DNA of 64,000 nucleotides from Leucocoprinus leucothites (GCA_013368445.1 JAACJO010000027.1:62001-126000); one strand, 5' to 3'. Positions 1 to 12,027 are shown, numbered from the stretch's first letter. Program-made: numbers and translations. The notes: generated from the sequence alone by a model not told the origin.

Positions 1-629
1 TCCATATTCCCTTGAACCTCTATCAGCTTTCCTATCCCATTCCACCCCATACACCCCCACACCATCATGTTACCACCTCCTCCATGTTTGACAGTAGGGA
101 GAGTGGTCCTATCTGACAGTGGTTCCCCCCTCTCCTTCCAGGTATACACCTTTCCATCTGACCCAATCCTGTTGATCTTTGTTTCATCTGTCCACAACAC
201 CCTCTTCCAGTCCTCCACTGTCCAATTCCTATGTTCATGTGCAAAGTCAAGGCGTTCCTCACGATGTCGCTTTTTGAGTAGAGGTCGTTTGATCTTGGTT
301 ACAGAGCAAAATCCATTATCCTGAAGGGTATTTCTGACAGTTTGGGGTGTGACAGGGTCAGACAGAGTAGAGTTAATGAAAGTTGTAGCCTGGACAGCAT
401 TGTCTAGCTTTCCAGAGGTTATTTGGTGAATTATTGCTTTTTTATCACGAGGAGAAAGCTTGGAAGGACGTCCTCCCTTGTTGTTTTCCTTGTCCCCATC
501 AACTTCTTTCTTGATCCTCCCAACAGTAGACTTTCCTAGACCAGTTTTATGTTCAATCTGGCGCAAGGAATAGCCATCTTTGAGAAGAGAAGTGACTTGG
601 GAGTATTGGGTAGAGGAGATAGCTTTCAT
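1..629 (-). CDS. Tc1-type transposase, partial, reading frame open
   Basis: This is a DDE transposase of the Tc1 family (cut-and-paste integration at TA). The start ATG is at 629-627 (MKAISSTQYSQV). A helix-turn-helix follows, with the motifs GYSLRQIEHKTGLGKSTVGR and GGRPSKLSPRDKKAI. The first catalytic Asp is in VLWTDETKINR. The frame stays open to the window edge, near GKLIEVQGN. By comparison with copy 2, the missing part holds the second Asp (QQDNDPKHTS) and the Glu (DLNPIEHLW), 34 residues apart, so the family is DD34E. I see no stop or frameshift in the visible part, so this copy could encode a working enzyme. Its completeness outside the window is unknown. Confidence 0.9.
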   Translation of the reverse strand, partial: MKAISSTQYSQVTSLLKDGYSLRQIEHKTGLGKSTVGRIKKEVDGDKENNKGGRPSKLSPRDKKAIIHQITSGKLDNAVQATTFINSTLSDPVTPQTVRNTLQDNGFCSVTKIKRPLLKKRHREERLDFAHEHRNWTVEDWKRVLWTDETKINRIGSDGKVYTWKERGEPLSDRTTLPTVKHGGGGNMMVWGCMGWNGIGKLIEVQGNM

Positions 630-976
630 GATGTAGTGGCAGGAAGAAAGACAGTTGTAGCCATCTCAACATGTCAACCAAGGTCACATGATCTTGTTTA
701 TTACTCCCACGCCTGCCCTGATGCTCCCCTGGCATGTTACAAGGTAGATACTGGGAGGCTGACAGGGGGTCAAAAAACTGTCCCAATGAGTAGATATTTT
801 TGATAATTCATTATTAATTCATTGATGGACAAGGTCATGTGATCATGGGAATATATGCGCCCAATATGTCAAGGTACCTGTGTGAATATTTTCAGGATGC
901 TAGGCCATATATCTGCCCTGGTATTAGCAAATATGTCCAAAATGCGAAAACATTGGGACAGTTTTTTGAGCCACTG
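1..976 (-). mobile_element. Tc1/mariner-type DNA transposon, copy 1 (truncated by window start)
   Basis: The right terminus is seen directly. Bases 762-976 form one long terminal inverted repeat ending in GAGCCACTG, followed by the target TA (977-978). Alignment by eye to copy 2 (40306-41898) shows that about 620 bases of this copy lie left of the window. The transposase is on the minus strand. The element sits inside the integrase part of a minus-strand gypsy relic, just after residues ILFRDVIQTY. This copy keeps several CpG dinucleotides that both other copies have lost, so it is the least decayed of the three. Confidence 0.93.
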
Positions 977-978
977 TA

Positions 979-1530
979 GGTTTGAATAACATCTCTAAAC
1001 AGTATATCTTCATTGTATTTTCCCTTTACTTCTTTAAGGATATCAATCCCATTGAGGGATTCATTCACAATGTCTGTTAATGAGGTGGGTAAAGCTTTGG
1101 GCAAGCGATGGCAAGGAAAGGCAGTCACATCACTGATGTCATCATGATGATGTGGCTGTGTTGGCCCAGTCTTGGAGTTCAAAACTCCCTTGCTACTGTC
1201 TTCTACTATGTCCCTATTCTCAGGGACTTGTCTTTTCAAGTTAGTTTCTTCTTTTTTGTTATGTTTCATTGTCTGCTGATCGTGTTGGGCTAGAGAAGGG
1301 ATTAGGATGAAGAGTTTTTGGTTGGACTGTGTGTTTCCCAGTGATGGTTTGGTCAATTTATTGGCAGTTTTAGACGATTTATTGGTGAGTTGTAGGAGTT
1401 GTTTATCTTCCAGTTTTGTGCTATCCTGATTGGTAAGTGTTTTATTCTTGATTAACCACTGATTTGGTCTGTTCTGTGCAGGTTTTCTTGTTGCAGAGGT
1501 GCTAGTGCCAGTACTCCCACCCTCCTTTCA
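979..1530 (-). pseudogene. gypsy-3 linker and integrase N-terminal region, broken
   Basis: The minus-strand frame from 1356 downward reads a polar linker and then FNGIDILKEV-like and GKYNEDILFRDVIQTY segments. These resemble the short region before the integrase zinc-binding domain in basidiomycete gypsy polyproteins (the 'G+Y..D..F..I' type). The frame then runs directly into the Tc1 inverted repeat at 976. The rest of the integrase should lie left of the Tc1 element, outside the window. Assignment rests on position and weak similarity. Confidence 0.55.
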
Positions 1531-2588
1531 GCCATTTTGGGCGAAATAAACAGTCTTTTTAGAGATTAAATGAGCACTCCATCTCGGTTCAAGAGCCATT
1601 AATTCAGCCACGCCCTCCATTCTGACTTTTATGGGCCTTGTGACCAGTTGTGCAGGCATTTTATCAAAGTCACTAACATCATGGTATGTATATTTGCTTC
1701 GCATACAAATAGTTCTGGGCTGATCATTAGAATATATTTGTGATAATACATCTGATAGGATGTTTTCTGAACCAGGTACATACACCACTTCAAAGTCAAA
1801 GTTTGCAAGCTTCTCAATCCATCACACTTGTCATAGTGGTAAATTCTTATAGCTAAGTAGGCTTACAAGCATCTTATGGTTAGTGTACCATTGAAATTTT
1901 ATGCCCATTAGCATGTCATGATGATGCATCATTGTTTTGATACTGGCAAGTAGTTCAGTTTGTGTACTGGGTAGTTCCACTGAGCAGGGTTTAGTTTTGC
2001 AGAAAAAAATGCAGCAACTTTGGCTGTCTTCCAGTCACCTCCTTGGCTTATCATGCCAGCAATACTGGTAGTACACCTGTCTGTTACAATGTTGATAGGT
2101 TCTGCATTGGGGGAGTAGTTGAGTGGTTTGTGATGATGGTCTTTGCACCTCAACACATGGTTTTTGATATCTTGGAATGCTCTCTGGTGTGTGTATTCCC
2201 ACCTAAATGGCACAGTATTGCCAGTTAGCTCATGCAAGATCCCCATAGGTATCTGAATTCGGTTGATGTCATCAGCAAGGTAGCCTGCAGCACCTAGAAA
2301 TCCTTGGAGGAGATCACAGTTAGTTGGGGTTTTCCATTTCCATAGTGTGTCAACTTTTTCAGGGTCCATCTTTATGCCTTCATCACTAACAACTTGCCCT
2401 AGGATATATATTTCTTTTTCAATGAACTGTAGTTTTTTCGCACTTACATAGAATTTCTCCTTTTCAACAACATCAATAGCTAATTTAATATGTTTTACAT
2501 GATCTTCAAGGGTGTCAGAGTAAATCACCAAATCATCTAGGTATACTTCCATAAACTTTCTGATATATGGTGAAAATATCCATGTCAT
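1528..2588 (-). pseudogene. gypsy-3 reverse transcriptase core and RNase H
   Basis: The RT catalytic motif VYLDDLVIYSDTLEDHVKHI is intact here, unlike the other RTs of the window. It is followed by the thumb (FLGAAGYLADDINR) and an RNase H with INIVTDRCTTSIAGMISQG and FFSAKLNPAQWNYPVH. A further fragment (1788-1528) gives VYVPGSENILSDVLSQIYS, matching the usual 'G..N..ADaLSR' end of gypsy RNase H. The two pieces are in different frames. The enzyme would copy the element RNA into DNA in a cytoplasmic particle, but this copy cannot be translated as one polyprotein. Confidence 0.85.
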
Positions 2589-3310
2589 TACTAGCTGGTT
2601 TTGGAATCAGAAGCATTGGGACTGCATTACAAACAGATTTCAAGATCCACCTTCCTAAGTTAAGGTAAGCCTTCCTTTTCTCTTTCCAGAGTTTCCCAAA
2701 GGCCTCAGGACATCTGGATGGCAGCCATGAATATTGCTTTTCAGGTTCAATGAGGGAAATCTCATGGTTAATTTCATGAAGAGGTGGTAATGGAGTGTGT
2801 GCTGTATCAAGACATAGCTTCGCAGCATACCCACAAAGTTGCTGGCACACATGCTCTAGCTGGTCTTCAACAACAGCCATCATGTTGGATGACAACCTAG
2901 TGATATGGTCACCTTTCAATGGTAAAGCTTCTTTACTGCCTATTAATACTGTTGGAGGATCAATACTGATACTGACATGATGTTGGTATAGGAATGGTGT
3001 TCCAAGGATAGTATTGTAGTTTGACAGATTAATGATATCAAAATATCGTTCCTCATTGACTTGCTGGTAAGTGATCCATGCTTTTGTTCCATATTTCACT
3101 TTTGTTTGTGATCCTTGCACTGCCATTTGAACATTTACAGGATTAGATAATTCAACTTTTTGAATGCCAAGTTGTTGTGCAAGCCTAGTTGACATGAAGT
3201 CTCCTAGTGATCCAGAGTCTAGCAGTGCTTGAGCTGGATGACCATTGATTTTCACCACAGCAACAAGGGGTCTCAGAACTGATCAAGCCAAGTCTTTTCA
3301 AGCAGTTCAA
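2533..3310 (-). pseudogene. gypsy-3 aspartic protease and RT N-terminus with RT deletion
   Basis: The frame opens with LRPLVAVVKINGHPAQ and the retropepsin motif ALLDSGSLGDFMS, with its Asp intact. It continues through NTILGTPFLYQH to the beginning of RT (GRWILKSVCNAVPMLLIPKP). Around 2575-2595 the sequence jumps from IPKPASND directly to TWIFSPYIRKFMEVYLDD in another frame. The RT palm segment of roughly 100 residues that belongs between these motifs is missing. This is an internal deletion with a frameshift, so the element is dead. Confidence 0.82.
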
Positions 3311-3860
3311 TTCCTTTGAATGGAAGGATAAGTCCCTATTTTGACCTGTTGTCTAAATAATTCCAATCCATATTCGGTATTGATGGTTTTCAAGAATGGA
3401 CCTTCTTCATCTGAGATTTCCTTGATGTCAGTACACCCAGAAGGATATATTGAGTATAAGTCTTTGACTTCTTCAAGGTGAGCTTCATATTGTGAGATGC
3501 ATATTATCCTTTCAACATTTCTGTAGCACCAATTGATAACATCAAATTTAGGCTTTTCAAGCCTGTTCTTCAAGAGGGACATAGGTACTCCAGTATGACA
3601 GTCTAGTATTCCAAAATTTCCACATTCAGTTTGACAGATCATGAATTGTTGTTTGGGAGTCCAGGTAAAGTCTCTTATTGTACATATTATGTTATAGCAG
3701 CTGTTTAGTAGCCAGCTGATATGTTGGACATATGGGTTGCCCCATTGAATTAGTGAGTCTTTTGCAAGCATCTTATCATACTCTTTTTGATCTCCCCACC
3801 TGTGAAGAAAGTCTGAGAGTTTGAGATAATAGTACTTTACTATCAAAGATGGGTCCTATT
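3307..3860 (-). pseudogene. gypsy-3 gag-pol linker region
   Basis: A 179-residue minus-strand frame ends in IKEISDEEGPFLKTINTEYG and FRQQVKIGTYPSIQRN, just before the protease. Its position between gag and protease, and the 'LKTIN..YG' wording typical of this segment in basidiomycete gypsy elements, support the call. Part of it (WTPKQQFMICQTECGNFGILDCHTG) shows paired cysteines of unclear meaning. The upstream side is cut near 3860 by the foreign LTR starting at 3905. Confidence 0.5.
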
Positions 3861-3904
3861 TGAAAGCACATTTCTTTGGAAGTGCAAGTTCTATTCCATG
3901 CAGA

Positions 3905-4450
3905 TGTGATGATCTGTGATGGTGACCTCTCTGATTTGATCTCCAACTATTTTTTTGATTTCCAATTCCCATGATTTTTTATTATCTATCATTTCTATAA
4001 ATATTTCGCAGCCTGTCTCCACTCATCATTCTATCCTCCTTTAATTTGCACTCATATTCATTTCTGCCATTCCATATATGTTTGTCATTCTCTGTCGCAT
4101 CATATCTGTTGTTGTCTATTTACTTTTCATTTATCTGTTTGTTTGTTTATCATCGCATTGTGAGTTTCATGATATTTATGTGTTATTTGTCCAATTTCAC
4201 ATTATCTTAAATATGTCACTACTAGCTCATGTATTACCCATTCTGAATATCAACTAAGATTCCACTCTGAATTCTCTGTCAATTATTCCTTCAGTGTTGA
4301 ATTCCAATTCACACTGTCTATCATCTTCCTCGTAGACCAAATTGGTTGACACAATATTAGAAGGGCACAGCACATATTCTGAAGCCAACAACCAACCTCT
4401 CCATAAGTTTCACATGCTTAGTAAGCACCAGTAATTCGCAAATCTTGACA
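3905..4450 (+). repeat. LTR of family B (546 bases), no matching target duplication
   Basis: Starts TGTGATGATCTG and ends AATCTTGACA. It aligns over its length with the copy at 35410-35955, which is also 546 bases. Its left flank is gypsy-3 gag sequence and its right flank is LTR-A sequence, and the flanking five bases do not match. Either one side was rearranged after insertion or it recombined with the adjacent LTR. The ORF-like stretches in it are not genes. Confidence 0.8.
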
Positions 4451-4923
4451 CTTTGTAGATAAAGGCTCATATTGAGTCTCCACCTAACCAAGTAGAAACA
4501 ATGATTCTCCTTGGTAGATGTTGATGACTTATATACAATACAAGTCTGTATCTAATATTAACTAGGGCTAAGAGCTTCTAATGAAAGAAGAGAAGCATAC
4601 AGCTTCCTTAATGCTAATTAAACTATATAAGACACAATCTATCAAAGAAGCTGTAGAAGTTCTTTTTTGATCATCTGACTAGATCACAAGGTAAGTCCAA
4701 ATATAGTGTAGCTATATTTAATAATCACATGTCATCAAAACACAAACAAAACCAAACAAGTAATAACAAGCTATAATGAGACAAAGTAAATGAGTCAAAA
4801 TAAACTAGGAAAATACAAGAACAAATAAGATGAAAACATAATTGTGATATTACTTAAGTAAAGCTAATATTGACTTTGTATTGTATAGAAAACAAATGCT
4901 ATATATAATCAATATACATAACA
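4451..4923 (-). repeat. LTR of family A, minus orientation, truncated
   Basis: Matches the complement of the LTRs of the gypsy element at 36138-46548. It begins inside the LTR (CTTTGTAGATAAAGGCTC) and ends with the terminal ACATAACA. About 170 bases are missing at the left, where LTR-B abuts. It splits the gag of gypsy-3. Confidence 0.85.
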
Positions 4924-5345
4924 GTTCCTCCTCAGTTATTACTGAGAGGTTGGTGTTATCCAATGGGTGGGACAACATTTCATCAGGGGCAACAGTCTGT
5001 ATAGCCTAAAGATGGAATGTATTATTTTTTGTATATTGAGGACAGTCACTCACAAAGTGGGGACCTCCATACCCATAACATTTGACTGTACTGGGTATTT
5101 TTTGTTGTGTACTGGTTTTAACTGGTGCACATTGGGAAGTATTATTGCTGGGTTGTGATGGCCCAGCCTTAGCTTTGGGTTGACTATTATGTTGGTTCCC
5201 ATTATGGTTGTTGTTTGAGTTATTATTAGTGACTCAAAGTTCTTTTGACAGAATTGTAGTCTGGTTCATACTGGACTACCCTCTTATGATATCTCTATAA
5301 TCCAGGTCATTAATCAATAACCCACATCTATGTTTGTATGCATTT
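4924..5345 (-). pseudogene. gypsy-3 gag C-terminal part with damaged zinc knuckle
   Basis: The minus-strand reading gives LINDLDYRDIIRG, then SSMNQTTILSKEL, an Asn/Gln/Pro-rich stretch and KCYGYGGPHFVSDCPQY. The last is a CCHC nucleocapsid knuckle whose second Cys is Tyr (Cys-X2-Tyr-X4-His-X4-Cys). Stops interrupt the frame. The coding similarity ends at about 5345, close to the inverted terminal region of the KDZ-type element. Confidence 0.65.
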
Positions 5346-5350
5346 TGTAA

Positions 5351-5820
5351 TGACCTAATCACATTATGTAATAGTCATTGACTAAATCAATCTAGATTAA
5401 TCCATGAATGACAACTCTCATTCACTTGGATTGTTTTAAATCTAGATTTAATCTAGATTAAAGCCAGATTCAAATGAAGTTAGTTATAGAGTGTGCAGCA
5501 TCAAATGGCTCTGCTGCTTTCAATCCGGATTTAATCTGGTTTCAAGTGAGATAATCTACAATGCATGCAGCATTTTTAAATCTAGATTAAATCCAGATTC
5601 AAATGAAATCAGCCACAGAGCATGTGACATTGAATGACTTCATTGGCTTCAATCTGGATTTAATCTAGAGTCAAACAAGGTAATTACAGAGCCAGACATT
5701 TCAATCCAGATTTAATCCAGATTCAAGCAAAATGATTTACAGAGCGTGTGGCATTGAATGACTATGTCATCTTCAATCCAGATTTAATCTGGATTTAAGC
5801 AGGGTCAGTCATAATGTATA
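5351..5820. repeat. left terminal inverted repeat and subterminal repeats of KDZ-type element
   Basis: Six clusters built on the palindrome AATCTAGATT and variants (AATCCGGATT, AATCCAGATT, AATCTGGATT) lie at about 5438, 5521, 5578, 5650, 5701 and 5773. Most are followed by a common tail of the form CAAATGAAxTCAGxTACAGAG. Bases 5412-5528 match the complement of 33411-33525 almost base for base, and a weaker match continues outward to about 5351 (shared TAGTCATTGA). Such subterminal arrays usually bind the transposase. The KDZ gene ends 40 bases inside the array. Confidence 0.75.
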
Positions 5821-5862
5821 TTTCTGAATTGGTGGTTTCATAGCTCATTCCTTGATGTACCT

Positions 5863-8800
5863 CTAATGTTTGAATATCTCATATACTAGCAGAGTCTTGT
5901 ACATATCAACAGGATCAATGTCAACTTGATTAAGTCTAAAAATATCATATGTATTCATAAGAACAACATGTGCACCTGGTGTAGCAAAGACACTTTCCAT
6001 CACCACATTCAATATATTATAGCGAAACCTGCATATAAGGAACATCATAGCATGCCCAAAGGTGAACAACTGACTCACTGTCTGTTCATTTGCTTTGCAC
6101 CTGGTAGGGAGCCACTGTGAAGCCTCCTGCCACTCTGTCTCTATATCAGCTGCCATACAATCAAACATTGCTGCATGACGGTGAGCATATGCTGCAAGTC
6201 CTGGCTTATCTTTGACCATCTGTGCCATTTGCTCCCACACAATCTGCATTTTGGTAAATGATTTCTTCGAGCAATGGAACTCTTCATTCAAGATATCAAG
6301 CTCTTCATGAAGATGATCAAGGAGTGTGTGTTCATGAAACCAGCATATGTGCTCAACTGTAAGCATGTAAATTGAGGTAGAAATCAGCTGAAACAAATCA
6401 GACCCACCTTCAATCATCCAAGTGTCAAGGGTAATTGACTGAGGCTTTCCAAAGGACCAATACTAGGGATTCTGCACTGATGAATCACCAGTCTGATGGG
6501 TTTCAAAGGGACTCTTTACCCAAAGGTCTTCATCAGTCAAAGGTGCCAAGTCATCCAACAAATTCAGGTTTTTGAGGACCTTGTAGACTTTCTGATAATG
6601 CCCAAGTAGATATGATAATTGTTCCTCAACTTCAGCTTTGGCTCCACGAACCGTCTTCTTATCATATCCCAAGCCTCCAACCTTTCTCTGAATCATCAGA
6701 TAATCCCTATGATGAATTCAATCATGTATCATGTGAAGTACATCAAAAATATGACCTCTTTGAAGGAGGACCTCAGCTTTAGCAGCTCCACAGAGGCCAT
6801 ACTCATCATGCTCAGTAGCTGAAAATACAGAGGGTAAGAAAAGTTTAGTCTCCAGTAGAAGATCTTTGTTGATCAGTGGAAGGAAAGACTGAATCTGAGG
6901 AAACATCTCCAACTGCTGATCTTGCCAATCATGCAGCAGATCAACTAAGGGGGTTTCTTCGATGTCCTCACCATCATCAACCATGAGGCTTTTGTGAGCT
7001 GGGTTTGAGCTAGAACAGGTATGAAATGAACATGGATACAAGGGGAAAATATTAAGTAACACACAGCATATCCTCAAGCTCTAAACTCCACAGAACTAGG
7101 CTGGTGATGCCAAAATCTTGATCCAACTCTGCTTCAACAAGCTCTGTGTATGCCTTGACCTGCAAGGGTGCTGACAATGGATCAGATTGAGTATATGACA
7201 AGAGAAGAAGACAAACCTTGATCCTTGACTTCAAACATTGAAGGGTTAGATTTTGCCGCATCCATATGAAACTGCCACTCATCAATAATTCATTCCAGCA
7301 TGGCCTGTGAGAAGCCATCAAATGCTTTTTGCTGCTGTTGAAGCTCCTTGTACCATTGTCTAGCCTGTCAACTCAAGGAATGCCCTAATGATAGTCAGTG
7401 GATACCATGGAGATTAAGGGCTAGCATACCAATTTGAATTATTATACACCAGTTCCAATATCCATTGAAATTATCCAACAAATCATGATAATGACCCTCA
7501 TTTAGTTCCTTTGTTGAATCTGCTGCATGGTTTTGTTTGGACCACATGCTTTTGATCCTATCACTGCATGACTTGCTGGTGTGTGGTTTATAATAAAAAG
7601 AGTGATGAATCTGACACTTTACATTGTGGCCTCACACATGCATCTTGGGGATTGTGCCCTTCATGTCTTTGATTGTTTGTAAGAGCAGTTTAAAATGTTT
7701 GGAAAAGTGTTCTTCAATATTGATGCTATACTGACACCAGACATTGTAGCTGAGTAAGATCCAGGGATACTTCACAGCTTCCATCCCAAGAGCATGCGCA
7801 AGTGCATAATCTGTCCTGGCAAAACTACAACAAATTAGTCTCATATTGAAGAAGGGGCAATATGAACTCACACTTCTCCCTTAACAAGGTCCACCATCTC
7901 CTGAGCTAACCAGGTCTGGTGCCGAAGACACTGGATTCCTACAACTCCTGAAACAACCGCATCCTTGAACTTAGCACAGTCCTGATAGCAAACTGCTTTC
8001 AGTTTTGCACAGGTGGTTTTCTGGGATTGTTTGAGTCCAAATGATGCACACAATAGAGGACAGGATACAAATGTCGCTCAACTTCTCAACTTGTTTCATG
8101 TATGTTTTGTAAGCAGTGTTCTCAACAAAGTAAGCATTGCCTGCATTTAAGGCAATATCATTGGGATCATCATTCTTCCACTTGCACCGAAGATAGAAGT
8201 TTCCATCAGTAGAAATGAACAAGGTATAGATATGTCTACACAAAAGTTAGGTCAGGAATCTTGCAAGAGACTATCACTTATGCATTATCTTCAGAAGTGA
8301 GAGAGATGTCCTCCTTCTCAACATTGAATCCAATCTCGGGACATGCTGGGCAGCAAAATAAAAGAGAGTTTGGGCATTGGTGAGACAGAATTGAGTCAAT
8401 CCCATGCTCTTGACCTGACCACCATCATAGTGATAAGTGACACCAGAGCTGCATAGCAATCAACATTGCAGGATAGCAATCCTAGTTTGTATGAGTGGAA
8501 CAAGACAAAGATCATTCTTCAAGGAGACAAACCTTAACATGATGTGGGAAAACAGCATCAGTGTGCATCTTCAAAGTCTCATAGTAGTCATATGCTGAGC
8601 TTTTTCCACTGAGGGAATGGCGATGGAAATCTTCAAGAACCTCAAAGGTAAATGCTGTACAAGGGCTCTTCAATGTAGGAGGAAAAAGTCGGTGATGTAT
8701 GAGTTGAAGTAGATGGTTGTAGGTGTTGCTCTCCCATGGAGAGCAAATGCAAAACCTGATACACCGATCATGGATTCTGTTGATATGGACAATGGTGAAA

Positions 8801-9174
8801 TCCACGGTGGACTCTGCATTCAGCAGGCAGGCATTACCATTGTGTCCCAAATAAATGGCAAAATCAAGGTCATAGAGTGACACTTTTGTGAAATAAGTTC
8901 CTGTCCACTTCTGGATGCAATGGAATGGGTGTTCGGTGTGCTGCTCCTTGATACATAAAAAGCAGACAGGTCTGGAATGGAAGTATTCCAGGCAGTGATA
9001 ATGAGTAGGATGCTGATTGCAGTATTCTAGTTTTCTCACAAGATTCTGACCGAGTTTGAGATCACTACCCACACATGGGCAGTTGATGTCCTCGTCATAC
9101 TCCCAAGTGAGTATCTCTGTTTGGATCTGCCTTAAAAGATCAGTTGGGAAAATTTCCATCTTAGCAGACATCAT
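5863..9174 (-). pseudogene. KDZ (Kyakuja-Dileera-Zisupton) family transposase with CxC2-type cysteine cluster
   Basis: Multi-exon minus-strand gene. The first exon (9174-8533) carries the Cys cluster (CNQHPTHYHCLEYF, CFLCIKEQHTEHPFH), then KVSLYDLDFAIYLGH and TAFTFEVLEDFHRHSLS. Later exons give CCPACPEIGF (about 8350), LFISTDGNFYLRCKWKNDDP (8243-8120), VCYQDCAKFKDAVVSGVVG and HQTWLAQEMVDLVKGE (to 7868), YNVWCQYSINIEEHF and GTIPKMHV (7871-7632), a GHNVKCQ...STKELNEGHYHDLLDNFNGYW stretch (7640-7440), and a helical C-terminus ending at 5863. This order is the standard KDZ layout. The enzyme should excise and integrate its element in the nucleus. At least two in-frame stops are present, e.g. at 7630 and near 7290, so it is probably inactive. 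An intact relative would be needed to fix the splicing. Confidence 0.88.
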
Positions 9175-10278
9175 CTAATGAAAGAAGTTAGACAGAGGGG
9201 CACAAGTGGACAGGAGATAAGCCTCCCTGTTGATGAGCTGATGACCAAAGTTGTCAAGCACTGGCATTTTACTGATTAGCTAGTCATGGTTAGTAAAGAA
9301 AAGTTCCGACAAATAAGAACTTGCCTTAACCAAAGGGAAGTAGTAGTGACCAGAAAATCATGTCAATTAAATACTACAAGTAGGAGCTTACATTCTGCCT
9401 TGATAAACCTGGGGAGGTCCACATACTAGTCCCAACTAAGTCGGTTGGCTGATGTGAGAAATGACGCTATAGTTACGAACTACAAATTGCTCCAAGAGAC
9501 AATTCTCCATGGTAATAAAGGGATTATGTCCTAAGGATGTATTGGAGTGTGTCATGGAGATTTACGACTGCTGTCTGATGGTACACTTAGTTTTGAGGAG
9601 TTATCATGGAAGACTGACAGCAAACTTAGTAAGTCAATAAATGTTTACAGCTGGATTACACCAGCAGGAGAGCCTGTTGTCTCCATGAGAGATGTCCCAC
9701 AACCAAGTTTTGTGTTCTGATCTCCTAGTATTTTTCAAACTGGCTCAATCTTCTCGAGAAGACATGCCAGCCCCTCAGGCAAAATGTGTAATATAGGTTC
9801 TTATGAAAAAGAAATAAGTGAGAATGCTGATGGAGGCTGTGTACACATTTTACATATCAAATACAGACAAATTACAAAGGAAGTCATGTCTACTCTACAC
9901 TGTTGTGTAGAGGAGAGAAGCTGTTTGAGTGCAATGGGTGGCACATGAGGGCCTCAGCTTTAGGGCAGGCTGATCATGTGTGCATCATTGCTGTCAGCTT
10001 GACAAAGTGTTAACATTGTGCTAACATTATCAAGTGCTTAAGGAAATCTGTCCCATTCAAAATGGACTTGCTTTAAGTAATAAAGGACACATTCGGATGC
10101 CCATCCCAACAGAATGTCACAAGGCTTTCAAGACTGAATGCTTATGGGATTAGTTGTTGCTATACATGGCTGGGTCAGAAGTATGGAGAGGAATGGACCA
10201 AGATATACAAGTCCAAAATCTATTGCTAGCTGCTGATCATCCAGAGGTAGATTGCTACAAGATACAGAGTGAAATAAT
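9175..10278. other. no gene recognised
   Basis: I see no long open frame, no LTR or inverted ends and no copy of other repeats in the window. It could hold the upstream region or first exons of the KDZ gene, whose usual N-terminus is longer than the 220-residue exon seen. Confidence 0.5.
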
Positions 10279-10690
10279 TTAACCTGAAGTGAGAGCAAGC
10301 ATACAAGTTAGGACATGATGAATAACTTTACCTTTTTGGGGACCTTTAATTGCTGTTACCCCAGATATATTGTCTGAATACTCTTCGATCTGATAGTGCT
10401 TCCCCCAGAATTTCCCCTCCTCAAGGCAGTAAACAAGTTGCCCATCTGCTGTGGGAGGGCATGGTTGAATGTATTGGTAGGGAACAGAAAGCAACCTTGA
10501 AATCAGCAGTGGAAAGAAGACACATATTTTGCCCTCCTCAACACTCTTGAAAAAGCCAATGCTGTCATCCCAAAGACCCTCTTCAAACACTGATGCACTG
10601 CATATAACAACTTTGAGAGAGCCAAATCTCCCAAGCTGCAGAAGATGGGAGAGCCAAAAGGATGTAGCTGAGATGCAATGAGTAACTCAG
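10279..10690 (-). pseudogene. short exons, possibly KOW-like, product unknown
   Basis: The minus-strand frame 10690-10279 reads RFGSLKVVICSASVFEEGLW, then DDSIGFFKSVEEGKICVFF, then YIQPCPPTADGQLVYCLEEG and YSDNISGVTAIKGPQK. It is followed by a plausible donor (GTAAAG) and acceptor (TTCAG). The 'V...FEEGLW..S.G...S...GKI.V' pattern is reminiscent of a KOW module, so it may be part of the Spt5-like gene at 12028-14160 or a second copy. The 1.2 kb between them is non-coding, so the link is only a suggestion. Confidence 0.3.
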
Positions 10691-10804
10691 CGATCCATGG
10701 TGAAGAGGCAGAAATGTGATTGTTAATGTAATAAAGGGAATGTAGTCAGATAGTGAATGATAGGTAACATTAATAACAATAACAACCAACACTCCTAAAC
10801 TCAA

Positions 10805-12027
10805 TACAAGTTCGTGGGAGGTTAATCAATAAAGAAAGATGTTTCGTGAAAGCACAAAGATTGACAATGAAAGATAATGGGAGTTGTCTGTAGACCAGTT
10901 TGTAATGGAATTACCAGCTTGCGAAAGACACTCAACGATCCCTGTTATGTGATGCTGCACAACTACAAATCCCTTAGAATGCAGAAGTGTAATAGACTGG
11001 TATTCGCAAATCATCACCTTCGCTAACACTTGGCACTATCACAATACAACTGACACTGACTAGCACCACTCCTGGATACTAGATGCAATATACAGCTTAT
11101 AAGTCTTTTCCAGACTTCTTCACACTCTGAACTTATATGAATCTTGCAGTAATGTTCTTTCTCAAAAGGTATTTTCCAATTCTTTAATGGTCTATGACTG
11201 AAGGGAACTCAATACACTTTTTACTACTCACTCAGATATGTCGTGTGGGACAGTCTCTAAGCATAGCCTTTAGCAGGTGAGATTCCTTGCTAGACTATAT
11301 GCTCAAGAAAGGTTTATATTGGTTTTGCAAAAGTACTAAAGGAGTAATTACATGGATGATGTGTACACATTGTTGATAATAAAAAAAGATTTATTGAAAG
11401 GTTGTCCAATAGGAGTATCTCTGGGTTTTCTTTGGGGTTTAAGTACTGACATGTCCTTTCACAAAGGTGTGCTTACTCCTGCTCCTCTGATATCATGAGA
11501 TCTCTATCACTGCTGATGGTTGTCTTATTCCACAAAAGCTTGTTCCTAACTGTAACAATGTCTACTAGTCAATAGTCAAGTGCTGACACATCCTGTTAGT
11601 TTCCACTAATCTGGTTCTATAATCCAGTGGGTCATTCAGTGCCCATGTGGAATTTCTCTGTCTTTCATGAAAGGGTCTACTTCTGCTGTAGCGATGTTTA
11701 AAAAGATAGAATTTCCATGAATGTGCACAAGTGCCTGTCCGGATCAGAAGGCTAAGCCTTTGATCTCCGATTAGTTAGTCCGTCATTGTTCTTTCAAGAA
11801 AGACTTCAACCAGATCAATACCCAGGTTACAGGCTAAGATCACAAAGGGTCATAGGGTACACATCCCAACCATGTTCACTAAGTCTCAACATCATCCTGT
11901 AGCCTCTTGTTACTCTTGATTATTAATGGTTGTTTTGCGAATGTGCTGTGTTTTCGTGGGTGCGTGTGTTACACTAGGGTCTTACAGTAGGGTTCCTTAA
12001 TGCCTATACAGTCACCCAATATATTGA
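10805..12027. other. no gene recognised
   Basis: Only short frames of no recognisable family. There are no inverted ends or LTR signatures. The stretch separates the KOW-like exons from the Spt5-like gene. Confidence 0.5.

Larger units (their letters stand above)
979..5345 (-). mobile_element. Ty3/gypsy retroelement relic (gypsy-3), rearranged
   Basis: Minus-strand remains of a gypsy element, read from high to low coordinate: gag with a damaged zinc knuckle (about 5345-4924), two foreign LTRs (4923-3905), a gag-pol linker (3860-3307), protease and RT start (3310-2600), RT catalytic core and RNase H (2588-1900), RNase H end or connection (1817-1528), and part of the integrase region (1356-979) where Tc1 copy 1 inserted. 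No LTRs of its own are recognisable. The high-coordinate side stops near 5345, next to the KDZ-type terminal repeats. Confidence 0.85.

Noticed and set aside
67..803. Plus-strand frames inside the Tc1 copies (also near 40989, 41471, 47918 and 48669)
   Set aside because: They repeat in all three copies because they are the complement of the conserved transposase gene and the terminal repeats.
3905..4450. LTR-B as the LTR of gypsy-3
   Set aside because: It lies in the middle of gypsy-3 coding sequence, in opposite orientation, and recurs elsewhere as a solo LTR.
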